Shown piece by piece: positions 1-6,881 of a DNA stretch of 13,614 nt (the first letter of the stretch is position 1; the number at the start of each line of letters is the position of its first letter). The position numbers and the translations under genes were made by a program. Below the pieces are notes generated by a model. It saw only the letters and a program-made list of their open reading frames with translations. It had not been told where the DNA came from and made no database searches. Source of the DNA: Treponema sp. UBA4319 (GTDB taxonomy: Bacteria; Spirochaetota; Spirochaetia; Treponematales; Treponemataceae); contig DGUD01000124.1 of NCBI GenBank assembly GCA_002393865.1, forward strand, positions 1 to 13,614. The letters run 5' to 3'.

Positions 1-33
1 TGAGATGTATTTTATCTGAATACGGACGCGGTA

Positions 34-62
34 TTGGAAAATTATGTAAACTGTTTTAAAAT
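34..62 (+). promoter_or_regulatory. Possible sigma70-type promoter upstream of the repeat element
   Basis: TTGGAA (34-39) and TAAAAT (57-62) are separated by exactly 17 nt. It lies more than 300 bp before the first gene and immediately before the inverted-repeat element at 92-216. It would transcribe that element first, so it may be chance, a distal operon promoter, or the promoter of a small RNA. A better promoter lies downstream at 228-256. Confidence 0.3.
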
Positions 63-91
63 GATTTTCTTTTTTATGCTACCAAAGCCAA

Positions 92-216
92 GGATTCAAC
101 ATAAAAAATGCGCGGAAGCGGAAAAACGCCCGGGCTGCCATTTGCAAAGCGAAGCGTGCAACCGGCAGTCCGGGTGTTTTCCACTGGGAGCGCATTTTTG
201 TTTTCATGCTGAATCC
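92..216 (+). repeat. Intergenic inverted-repeat element, copy A
   Basis: An imperfect palindrome of about 125 bp. The left arm (92-139) contains ATAAAAAATGCGC and ends in GGGCTGCC. The right arm (164-216) is its imperfect reverse complement, beginning GGCAGTCC and ending GCATGCTGAATCC-like, with GAGCGCATTTTTGTTTTC inside. The 24-nt centre holds a further dyad, TTGCA (142-146) with TGCAA (157-161). Reverse-complemented, the element aligns over nearly its whole length with 11533-11652. It is therefore a dispersed element rather than a local hairpin. An open frame of 73 codons runs through it, but it has no ribosome binding site and I regard it as non-coding. The element may be MITE-like or REP-like; no transposase was seen. 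Confidence 0.75.
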
Positions 217-227
217 CTGGCGGGGGC

Positions 228-256
228 TTGTACAGTTGTAGTTAAACAATTATAAT
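228..256 (+). promoter_or_regulatory. Sigma70-type promoter of the ABC/LolA-like/OMP operon
   Basis: TTGTAC (228-233), a 17-nt spacer and a perfect TATAAT (251-256). Transcription would start near 263, giving a 5' leader of about 120 nt before the ATPase start codon at 387. This position also excludes the open-frame extension of the ATPase gene to 258, because the message would start inside it. I see no other convincing promoter between here and the end of the five-gene set. Confidence 0.65.
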
Positions 257-386
257 CTTGCTACAGTCATGGACTTGTATGCTTGCAGGACGGCAGTACG
301 GAAGCGCCGTTTTCCGGCTGACCGGAACGAGACCTGTCCGGGCACCTGCTGCTTTCCGGACGACGCCAAGCCATCGGAGGTACCCT

Positions 387-1226
387 ATGTCAGTGATAAC
401 GCTTTCCCACATCAGAAAAACGTATGTATTGGGCAAAGAAGAGGTAAACGCCGTAAAAGATATATCCTTCTCCGTCGAGAAAGGTGAATTCGCCGCTATA
501 TCGGGGCCTTCAGGCTCAGGAAAATCGACGCTCCTGAATATGATAGGCCTGATAGACATCCCGTCCGCGGGCTCCATCAGAATCGGGGACACGGATGTCT
601 ACCAGGGGGTGAACCTTGAGGCCGCGGAGACAAACGATTCGCGCTGGGTATCCGCCGGGGGCGACAAGAAGAAAAAGAAGCGCAGGAGCATTCCCGCCAA
701 GCTGGACAAGCGGATTACCGCGCTGCGCCGCTCCCATCTGGGCTTCATCTTCCAGACATTCAACCTTATTCCCGTGCTGAACGTCTACGAGAACATCGAA
801 TTCCCCCTGCTCCTTGAGTCCAAGGACAAGGACTCTAAGAGCCCCGTCGACGACTTCAGCAAAAAGCAGAAGGAGGAATGGATTCAGTTCCTCATGGAGA
901 AAGTGGGGCTCACCGAGTGGCGGAACCACAAGGCCAACGAGCTTTCCGGCGGACAGCGCCAGCGTGTCGCCATAGCCCGCGCGCTGGTCACAAAGGCGCC
1001 CGTCATCCTGGCGGACGAGCCGACCGCGAACCTGGACTCCAAGAATTCGGAGGCCATCCTGAGCCTTATGAAGAGCCTGAACAAAGATGCCGACCTGCAG
1101 ACGACATTCATTTTCTCTACCCATGACTCCCGCATCGTGGACATGTGCGACCACGTGGTGCATATCCTTGACGGGCAGGTGACGAATGACGAGAAGAAGG
1201 CCGGCTCCGACGTGTACAAGATTTAG
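387..1226 (+). CDS. LolD/MacB-type ABC transporter ATPase
   Basis: A 279-aa cytoplasmic ATPase that should power the two permeases encoded next. Walker [10 protein letters not shown] (40-48), Q-loop Q123 in [12 protein letters not shown], signature LSGGQRQR (from 186), Walker B VILADEP with catalytic E211, D-loop NLDS and H-loop H246 are all intact. The [23 protein letters not shown] stretch is characteristic of the LolD/MacB/FtsE family. The start is ATG 387, chosen because GGAGG (376-380) lies 6 nt before it and the family's N-terminus follows at once; the longer frame to 258 overlaps the promoter. The protein is longer than a usual LolD (about 230 aa) mainly because of an insertion at about 74-107, which carries [10 protein letters not shown], and a second lysine-rich insertion at about 145-165. 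The transported substrate cannot be read from the sequence. Confidence 0.93.
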   Translation: MSVITLSHIRKTYVLGKEEVNAVKDISFSVEKGEFAAISGPSGSGKSTLLNMIGLIDIPSAGSIRIGDTDVYQGVNLEAAETNDSRWVSAGGDKKKKKRRSIPAKLDKRITALRRSHLGFIFQTFNLIPVLNVYENIEFPLLLESKDKDSKSPVDDFSKKQKEEWIQFLMEKVGLTEWRNHKANELSGGQRQRVAIARALVTKAPVILADEPTANLDSKNSEAILSLMKSLNKDADLQTTFIFSTHDSRIVDMCDHVVHILDGQVTNDEKKAGSDVYKI

Positions 1227-1279
1227 GGAAGCGCCGCTCTGCGCACACCGCTTCCTGCAAAAACAACGGGAGATGTCCG

Positions 1280-2797
1280 ATGAAAGAAATAATAAAACTC
1301 GCATTGCGGAATCTGAAGGAGCATAAGGCAAAGACGCTCATCATCGCGCTGTTCATCCTTTTTGGCGTGGCGATTGTGATTATGGGGAATTCCTTCCTTG
1401 AGTCGGTAAACCGGGGGCTGGAGAAGGATTTCCGCGCGAACGTTACCGGAGATCTCGCGATTTCCGTCATCCCGGAAAAAGGCAGCTCTATAGATGTCTT
1501 TGGCGTAAACAGCATGAACATCTCAGGGAGCGTGCCGCAGATTCCGGCGCTTGCCGACTTGGAGCGCATAGAGCAGATTCTTGCCGAGACGGACGGAATC
1601 AAGCTGAAGTCCAAGCTGATTTCCGCGCAGGTCATCCTGACCAAGGGTGTTGAGGTGGATTTTTCCGCCCTCAGCGAAGGTGATGTCGGCCTCATGGACT
1701 TGCCCATCTCCATGCTCTTTGCGGGCGAGCAGGGAACGTTCCGCGAGCTTTTCCCTGACCTCAATATAATAGAAGGAACATATCCGGCCGAGGGCAGCAA
1801 CGAGATTATCGTGGATACCCGCGTGCTTGAAGGCTTTAAGAAAACTTATAAGGGCGATCTGCATCTCGGCGACATGGTGCTGCTGGCGAGCATGAACGGC
1901 GTTATCCGCGAAGGAAAAATCTGCGGCATCTTTAAGCCCGCAAACGAGTATACCGCCATGTTCCAGAGCATCTACTGCGAGCCGCAGCTTGCGCGCTCCT
2001 TTGCGGAGCTCACCTACGCGTCGTCGTTCAGCCAGGAGCTGCCTGACAGCGTGGATCTCTCCATCTCGGAGATGTCTGAGGACGACTTGTTCGGCGACGA
2101 CGATTTCTTTGGCAGCATCGATGACGACGAGTCTATCCTTGGCAGCACGGATGATTTTGACAGCATTCTGGGCGACACCACGCTCCGCGACGAGCTCAAC
2201 AAGACGGACGACGGCTCGTGGCAGTTTGTCCTCGCTAAGCTGGAAGACCCCCACGCGGACAAAAAAATCGTGGCGCAGCTGAACAAGCGCTTCCGGGACG
2301 AAGGGGTGAACGCCCTTGCGCTGGACTGGAAAAAAGCCGCGGAGTCGTACTCAAAGTCGGTGGAAGGCATCGGCTTCATATTCAACCTGCTGATTATTAT
2401 CCTTGCGATTGTGGTCTTCATCATCATCATGAACACCATGGTCGTCTCCGTGATTGAGCGCACGAGCGAAATCGGCACGATGCGCGCTATCGGCGCGGAA
2501 AAGAAATTCGTAAGGCGGCTCTTCTACTCGGAGGCGGTGATTCTCACCTCCTGCTCGTCCTTGGCGGGTATAGTCCTTGCCTTTATCTGCATGGCGGTGT
2601 TCAATTCGCTCAATATCGCCGTCACCAATTCCATCGCAAAAATGATTCTGGGCGGAGGGCTCCTGCACTTCAGCCCCACATGCGGGATAGTATGTACGAC
2701 GCTCATCGTCGCCATCCTTGGCAGCGTTGTGAGCAATATGTACCCGGTAAAATCGGCGCTCAGGATTACGCCGCTGAAGGCGCTGAGCAAAGAGTAG
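1280..2797 (+). CDS. FtsX/LolC/E-type ABC permease with acidic DDLFG insert
   Basis: A 505-aa inner-membrane permease. One N-terminal helix (about 18-36), a large periplasmic domain (about 40-360) and three C-terminal helices (about 365-392, 415-440, 460-485) give the four-helix LolC/E/MacB topology. The motif EIGTMRAIGAEKKFVRRLF after the second helix is the usual ATPase-coupling segment of FtsX-domain permeases. GGGAGA precedes ATG 1280 by about 6 nt; the gap to the ATPase stop is 53 nt. It is longer than LolC or LolE (about 400 aa). Part of the excess is a very acidic segment at residues 266-299, with repeated DD-x-LFG/FFG/SILG units including EDDLFG and DDDFFGS. Almost the same motif opens the mature outer-membrane protein encoded at 5219. 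Lipid or lipoprotein extrusion is likely by family; the substrate is unknown. Confidence 0.9.
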   Translation: MKEIIKLALRNLKEHKAKTLIIALFILFGVAIVIMGNSFLESVNRGLEKDFRANVTGDLAISVIPEKGSSIDVFGVNSMNISGSVPQIPALADLERIEQILAETDGIKLKSKLISAQVILTKGVEVDFSALSEGDVGLMDLPISMLFAGEQGTFRELFPDLNIIEGTYPAEGSNEIIVDTRVLEGFKKTYKGDLHLGDMVLLASMNGVIREGKICGIFKPANEYTAMFQSIYCEPQLARSFAELTYASSFSQELPDSVDLSISEMSEDDLFGDDDFFGSIDDDESILGSTDDFDSILGDTTLRDELNKTDDGSWQFVLAKLEDPHADKKIVAQLNKRFRDEGVNALALDWKKAAESYSKSVEGIGFIFNLLIIILAIVVFIIIMNTMVVSVIERTSEIGTMRAIGAEKKFVRRLFYSEAVILTSCSSLAGIVLAFICMAVFNSLNIAVTNSIAKMILGGGLLHFSPTCGIVCTTLIVAILGSVVSNMYPVKSALRITPLKALSKE

Positions 2798-2821
2798 GTC
2801 AGCAGGCAGGGAGTAAGGAAC

Positions 2822-4246
2822 ATGAAATCAATATTTTTATCATTGGTACAGTCGCTGAAGCTCAGGCTGCGGCACCTTGTCCTGAGGTACAAGCGGATAT
2901 TTTCCTTGGCGATGAAGAACCTCACAAGGAACAAGCGGCGCAACGCAATCCTTGCCGTCGCGATAGCATTCGGATTTTTTGTCGTCACCCTGATAGACGG
3001 GCTCACCAACGGCATGGTAGGCAACCTTGAGAACCAGATTACGCAGCTGGTGGGCGGAAACGTCATCGCGCAGGGACTTGAATGGGTGAACCCGGAGACG
3101 CCCGGCGGCAAGGCGCGCCTTGTCAACATCGTGCGCGACCGGGATTACATCAGGAGCGTCGTTGATGACTGCGGGATTGACTACGATTATTATTCCTGCT
3201 TTACCGCGTCCAGCGGGCAGATTATCTTTAACGGAAAAAAATCCATCATCCAGCTCTACGGGCGCGATATGGAGGAAAAGCACCTGCTTGAGTCCTTCCA
3301 GTTTACGAGCGGAGGCGCCGGCATCGGAACCGAGAACGCCCTTATCATAAGCGACAAGACCGCAGAGGCCATGAACCTTCAGGTGGGCGACATCGTCATC
3401 TACTCCACGACGACGGTGTACGGGCAGAATACGTTTGCGGACATGACCGTAAGCGGCATACTCAAGTCGAACAGCTTTATAAACTCCATGCAGGCATACG
3501 CCGACATCGAGGACGTGAACAGGATTATCGAGATGCCGGAAGGCGGGTATTCGATGTTCTCCGTCTATCTGCGCAACAAGCAGCAGCAGACTAGGGCCGC
3601 CGACAAAATTGAGGAGCGTATCCGCGCCGACCACGAGACGAACCCTGAAATCAACGTGACCAGCCGTGCGGAGGCAATGCGCACGAACCCCACGAACATC
3701 GGCCGCGGCATAGAGAAGCAGGTTGACCCCAAGAATCCGGAGAACGAGTGGAAGGGGGTAAAATACGGCGTGGAGACCCTGTACGACGAGCTCCCGCAGA
3801 TTAAGACCGTGCTCAACATCGTGCACGCCATCACCATGACCATACTGCTCGTTATCCTGCTGATTGTTATGGTCGGTGTCTCCAATACCTACCGCATGGT
3901 GCTTTATGAGCGTATCCGCGAAATCGGCACGATGCGCTCGCTGGGCATGACGGGAAAGGACACGCGGCGGGTCTTTACGAACGAAGCCATCGTGCTCTGC
4001 ATAATCGGCGCGCTTGCGGGGCTGCTGCTGGCGATTGTCGTCATGGCGGTCGTCCACTGCATCTACATAGACAATGACTCGCTCTCGTTCTTTTTGGACA
4101 AGGGGCACTTCTCGTTCAGGGTATCGCTGCTCTCGGTCTTCTTCCAGTATGTGCTGCTGATTGTGCTGACGACGCTCGCGGTGCGAGGGAGCGCGACAAA
4201 GGCCGCGCGGATGAGCCCGGCGGAAGCCTTGCGGATGGTAAAATAA
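2822..4246 (+). CDS. FtsX/LolC/E-type ABC permease, second subunit
   Basis: A 474-aa inner-membrane permease, the probable heterodimer partner of the preceding one. Helices are predicted at about 40-62, 335-362, 384-410 and 432-455, with a periplasmic domain between the first two. The coupling motif EIGTMRSLGMTGKDTRRVF matches that of the first permease. The start is ATG 2822, with GGAG 8 nt upstream and the previous stop 24 nt away. The first 30 residues form a basic, amphipathic extension before the family's usual SLAMKNLTRNKRRN start, so a later start at the internal methionine is possible, although no better ribosome binding site was seen. Unlike the first permease it has no DDLFG segment, which makes the two halves of the transporter asymmetric in the periplasm. 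A minus-strand open frame of 545 codons covers the gene and is a shadow. Confidence 0.9.
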   Translation: MKSIFLSLVQSLKLRLRHLVLRYKRIFSLAMKNLTRNKRRNAILAVAIAFGFFVVTLIDGLTNGMVGNLENQITQLVGGNVIAQGLEWVNPETPGGKARLVNIVRDRDYIRSVVDDCGIDYDYYSCFTASSGQIIFNGKKSIIQLYGRDMEEKHLLESFQFTSGGAGIGTENALIISDKTAEAMNLQVGDIVIYSTTTVYGQNTFADMTVSGILKSNSFINSMQAYADIEDVNRIIEMPEGGYSMFSVYLRNKQQQTRAADKIEERIRADHETNPEINVTSRAEAMRTNPTNIGRGIEKQVDPKNPENEWKGVKYGVETLYDELPQIKTVLNIVHAITMTILLVILLIVMVGVSNTYRMVLYERIREIGTMRSLGMTGKDTRRVFTNEAIVLCIIGALAGLLLAIVVMAVVHCIYIDNDSLSFFLDKGHFSFRVSLLSVFFQYVLLIVLTTLAVRGSATKAARMSPAEALRMVK

Positions 4247-4345
4247 GGGCTCGGCGGCACGTTCCGCACAGCTTTGCTGCCATGGCTGATTTTTTTGCGC
4301 AAGGCTGTAACTGATGCGCCGTACTTTGATTTTATAGAAGAGAGC

Positions 4346-4384
4346 TTTGCCGGCAATTACGTGAGTTGCGGTTTTTGCGGCAAA
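4346..4384 (+). other. Possible hairpin in the 208-nt gap before the LolA-like gene
   Basis: TTTGCCG (4346-4352) can pair with CGGCAAA (4378-4384), and GCAA with TTGC pair inside it. The gap 4247-4454 is by far the longest in this five-gene set and holds no gene I can support. A hairpin here could modulate expression of the two distal genes relative to the ABC genes, but the stem is short and could be chance. No clear promoter was recognised in the gap. Confidence 0.25.
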
Positions 4385-4454
4385 TTTCTGAAGGAGTTTC
4401 AAAACGCGTCCGGCGTCTGGAGCTCCCTTGTGTCTATCGATTTCAGGAGGTTTT

Positions 4455-5219
4455 ATGAAAAAGTCATTTGCCCTCATTGTGGGATGCCTGCTTTTTGCGG
4501 GTGCGCTCTGCGCGCAGGTTGCGTCCGATGTGGCCGAGAAATGCTATAAAATCATGGAGTCCACCGACGACGTGCTCGCATACCACGGTGACTACTCCGC
4601 AACTATCTCGCTTGTCATAGAAAAACCCGGCAAGCCCAAAGAGAACCTGCAGTACAAGATTTTTGAGCGCACGGACGAAAAGCTCATGACGATTGTCCAG
4701 CTTTTCCCGGAGGCGGACAAAGGCAACGGCTATCTCCGGAACGGCGACAACATCTGGTCATACGACCCCATCAGCCGCAAGTTCTCCCACACGTCCATAA
4801 AGGAGGCGCTGGGCGACTCCGACATAAAGATTGACGACGTGGAGCAGAGCGATACCCGCTGGCGCGACAACTACGAGGTTGAGGCCTACGAGGAAGGCAA
4901 GCTGGGCAAGTACCCCGTGCATATCATCACGCTCAAGGCAAAGACGAGCGAACCGTCCTATACCAAGACAAAATTCTATATCCGCACGGACATCCCGCTT
5001 GCCCTCAAGGAAGAGGATTTCTCCGGTTCCGACCGCCTGATGCGCACAATCCTTATCCCCAAATACTCAAAGGTTCCCGCGGGCTATGTCTCCACGCAGG
5101 TGCTTATCCGCGACGAGCTGAACAAGGGCGAGCAGACGCAGCAGGTGGTCTCCGACCTTACATTCGACTCGCTGCCGGACAAAATCTTTACCAAGGCATA
5201 TCTCGAAGGACTGAACTGA
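4455..5219 (+). CDS. LolA-like periplasmic outer-membrane lipoprotein-sorting protein
   Basis: A 254-aa exported protein. An N-terminal signal peptide (MKKSFALIVG plus a hydrophobic core to about residue 20, likely cleavage in LCA|Q) is followed by a mostly beta domain. Segments such as GNGYLRNGDNIWSYDP, then IKEALGDSD and a C-terminal half rich in alternating beta residues, match the family annotated 'outer membrane lipoprotein-sorting protein' (LolA/LolB-like fold). These proteins are expected to bind acyl chains in a half-barrel and to carry a lipid or lipoprotein across the periplasm. ATG 4455 is preceded by AGGAGG at good spacing; the in-frame ATG 27 nt upstream has none. It sits between a Lol-like ABC transporter and an outer-membrane barrel and overlaps the latter by one nucleotide, so a periplasmic shuttle role is the natural inference. 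The cargo is unknown. Confidence 0.85.
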   Translation: MKKSFALIVGCLLFAGALCAQVASDVAEKCYKIMESTDDVLAYHGDYSATISLVIEKPGKPKENLQYKIFERTDEKLMTIVQLFPEADKGNGYLRNGDNIWSYDPISRKFSHTSIKEALGDSDIKIDDVEQSDTRWRDNYEVEAYEEGKLGKYPVHIITLKAKTSEPSYTKTKFYIRTDIPLALKEEDFSGSDRLMRTILIPKYSKVPAGYVSTQVLIRDELNKGEQTQQVVSDLTFDSLPDKIFTKAYLEGLN

Positions 5220-6727
5220 TGCGCAGGCTTGTCACGCTGCTCTGTGTCCTTGCGCTGGCTGTGGCCGCATCCGCGCAATCCGACGACGAGCTTTTCGGGG
5301 GGGATGACGATTTCTTCGGGAGCGACGATGCGCTCTTTGGTGGCGATGACGACGCGCTCTTTGGCGGTGGCGACGACGATTTGTTTGCCGACGACGGGAT
5401 TGATGTTGTGGAGGATGTCCGCGCAAAGAGCGACCTGAGCAAAGGCGTGCTTTTTGACAGCGGCTCCATCAAGATAGGGGGAAGCCTTGATTCCTCCCTG
5501 TCTACGAGCACGGTGCTCTTTTCCCCGGAGAACAAGAGCTTCCGCGACAATCTTTCCGACACGATACTCACCCCCAAGCTGAGCGCCATGCTTTCCGTTG
5601 ATGCCCGCCCGACGGAAACGCTCCGATTCTACACGAAATTCGGGCTTGCCTATCCCTTTGTCAGCACCGCGGCGACACAGCTCCAGTATACCGACATGCA
5701 GCTGGACTTGTCGTCTTTGCCGCCCCTCCCCGGATTGTCATCCCTTGCAGGGCAATCCTTTCCGGTTGTGAGCGGCGCAAACACTTCCGTCACGGACTGG
5801 CTCAAGCTGAAGGAGCTGTTCACAGATTTCTCCGTCAAGGACACGGCCTTCTTCCGCTTTGGCGTGCATACGGTCACGTGGGGCGCGGGCTACTTCTTCA
5901 GTCCTGTTTCAGATATGATAAACACCTCGTCAATCGACCCTGAGCACCCCGACGCACAGGTTGACGGCAGCCTGAACCTGCGCACGCAGATTATCATCCC
6001 GCATACCCAGAACTGCCTCTGGCTCTATGTCATTCCTTCCACGGACTTTACGAACCAGACTGCCAGCAGCTATGCCCGCGACACGGCTCTTGCCGGCAAA
6101 GCTGACGTCGTGTTCGGCGGCTGGGAATTCGGCTTTGGCGGTTTTTACAAATACCAGAATGCGCCTAAGTTCATGATGACGGCGACGGGCAGCCTCGGCA
6201 AGGCGAGCCTCTTTGGCGAATTTGTCTACAGCCACGGCGCCGCCTCAGAATGGAAAGACAATCCCGAAGACTGGGGCGACAAAACAAGCATTTTCCAGGC
6301 GACGGCCGGGCTGAGCTATTACTGGAAGGAGCCGAACATCACGTTTGCGGCGCAGTACTATTTCAACGGCAACGACATCGACATCCCGTACAAATGGCTG
6401 CTGAGCGGCCACAACATCGCCACCATGGTGAACTTCGGCAAAATTCCGGGGATGCCGGATTTTTCCGCCAGCCTCTTCGGCATGATGAATTTCGGGCGGG
6501 AGGAGCTTTCTTCCGACGAGACCACCGCGTTCAAGGCGATGGGGCTCAGCGATTCGGATTTGCAGGCCTTGTCGGGAACGTCGCTTAATTCCACGGCGAT
6601 GCTCTACTGGTCTCCCATCAAGGATCTCAAGCTGGGGCTGGGGCCGAGCTTTACCTTCCCGGACTTCGACACGGATCCGACCGTCTCCCTCAAGCTTTCA
6701 TTTACGCTGGGTGGCGGCAAGTTCTAG
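5219..6727 (+). CDS. Outer-membrane beta-barrel protein with N-terminal DDLFG repeats
   Basis: A 502-aa secreted protein. A signal peptide (residues 1-19, cleavage ASA|Q) is followed by an extremely acidic stretch (22-60) with five copies of a DD-x-LFGG-like unit, then a long domain of alternating beta strands rich in aromatic and glycine residues. It ends in SFTLGGGKF, with the terminal phenylalanine typical of BAM-assembled barrels. The ATG overlaps the preceding TGA (TGATG), and GAAGGA lies 8 nt upstream, so it is translationally coupled to the LolA-like gene. I do not recognise a named porin family. Given the operon it may be the outer-membrane end of a lipid or lipoprotein route, or alternatively a dedicated cargo of it. 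A run of seven G lies in the acidic repeat. Confidence 0.85.
   Translation: MRRLVTLLCVLALAVAASAQSDDELFGGDDDFFGSDDALFGGDDDALFGGGDDDLFADDGIDVVEDVRAKSDLSKGVLFDSGSIKIGGSLDSSLSTSTVLFSPENKSFRDNLSDTILTPKLSAMLSVDARPTETLRFYTKFGLAYPFVSTAATQLQYTDMQLDLSSLPPLPGLSSLAGQSFPVVSGANTSVTDWLKLKELFTDFSVKDTAFFRFGVHTVTWGAGYFFSPVSDMINTSSIDPEHPDAQVDGSLNLRTQIIIPHTQNCLWLYVIPSTDFTNQTASSYARDTALAGKADVVFGGWEFGFGGFYKYQNAPKFMMTATGSLGKASLFGEFVYSHGAASEWKDNPEDWGDKTSIFQATAGLSYYWKEPNITFAAQYYFNGNDIDIPYKWLLSGHNIATMVNFGKIPGMPDFSASLFGMMNFGREELSSDETTAFKAMGLSDSDLQALSGTSLNSTAMLYWSPIKDLKLGLGPSFTFPDFDTDPTVSLKLSFTLGGGKF
5282..5398 (+). repeat. In-frame repeats encoding the acidic DDxLFGG tag
   Basis: Residues 22-60 of the barrel protein consist of units DDELFGG, DDDFFGS, DDALFGG, DDDALFGG and DDDLFAD. 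The DNA is imperfectly repetitive (GACGACG/GATGACGA followed by CTTTTCGG, TTCTTCGG or CTCTTTGG), as expected from unit duplication. The first permease carries related units at residues 266-299 (DNA 2075-2176), including an identical DDDFFGS. The tag would sit in the periplasm, between the signal-peptide cleavage site and the first barrel strand. Confidence 0.85.
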
Positions 6728-6741
6728 CGGGCACTATCCGG

Positions 6742-6794
6742 GTCAGCCTCAAAAGCGCCTGCTTTTGAGGCTGGCTCATCCGTAAAAATGAGCC
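6742..6794 (+). terminator. Hairpin(s) after the barrel-protein gene, probable terminator
   Basis: GTCAGCCTCAAAAGC (6742-6756) and GCTTTTGAGGCTGGC (6761-6775) form a 15-bp stem with one G-U-type pair and a 4-nt loop, 14 nt after the stop codon. No T-run follows it directly. A second stem, GGCTCAT (6773-6779) with ATGAGCC (6788-6794), shares three bases with the first, so the two compete at their base. A T-rich GCGCATTTTTTGTTTTC follows at 6821-6837. The end of the operon is probably here, but the structure is not a textbook intrinsic terminator. Confidence 0.5.
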
Positions 6795-6820
6795 CCGGCA
6801 GCGGCCGCTTTCGTACCTCT

Positions 6821-6837
6821 GCGCATTTTTTGTTTTC
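6821..6837 (+). repeat. Fragment of the intergenic repeat family
   Basis: GCGCATTTTTTGTTTTC matches the GAGCGCATTTTTGTTTTC segment of the right arm of the element at 92-216, and in reverse complement the AAACAAAAAAATGCGC core of the cluster at 11417-11851. Only this short T-rich core is recognisable, so it may be a decayed half-element or a convergently similar T-tract. Confidence 0.4.
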
Positions 6838-6846
6838 CGTGTTTCC

Positions 6847-6875
6847 TTGAAAAAAAAAGAAAATATGAGTACCTT
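6847..6875 (+). promoter_or_regulatory. Possible promoter of the zinc metallopeptidase gene
   Basis: TTGAAA (6847-6852), a 17-nt spacer and TACCTT (6870-6875), with TTATAT (6874-6879) as an alternative -10 at longer spacing. The start codon at 6882 would then be at or within a few bases of the transcription start. A run of nine A (6850-6858) overlaps the -35 and the spacer, so slippage could change spacing. Confidence 0.3.
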
Positions 6876-6881
6876 ATATGC

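Noticed and set aside
34..255. Open frame of 73 codons at the left edge
   Set aside because: It runs through the inverted-repeat element and the operon promoter, has no ribosome binding site, and its only peptide resemblance is to the translation of the other repeat copy.
2840..4477. Minus-strand open frame of 545 codons
   Set aside because: It is antisense to the second permease, with low-complexity His/Asp/Arg-rich composition and no ribosome binding site; a GC-driven shadow.
4455..4490. Lipobox-like IVGC at residues 8-11 of the LolA-like protein
   Set aside because: The cysteine is only the eleventh residue and lies in the middle of the hydrophobic core, so the segment before it is too short for a lipoprotein signal. 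Cleavage after LCA by signal peptidase I is preferred, although spirochaete lipoboxes are relaxed.
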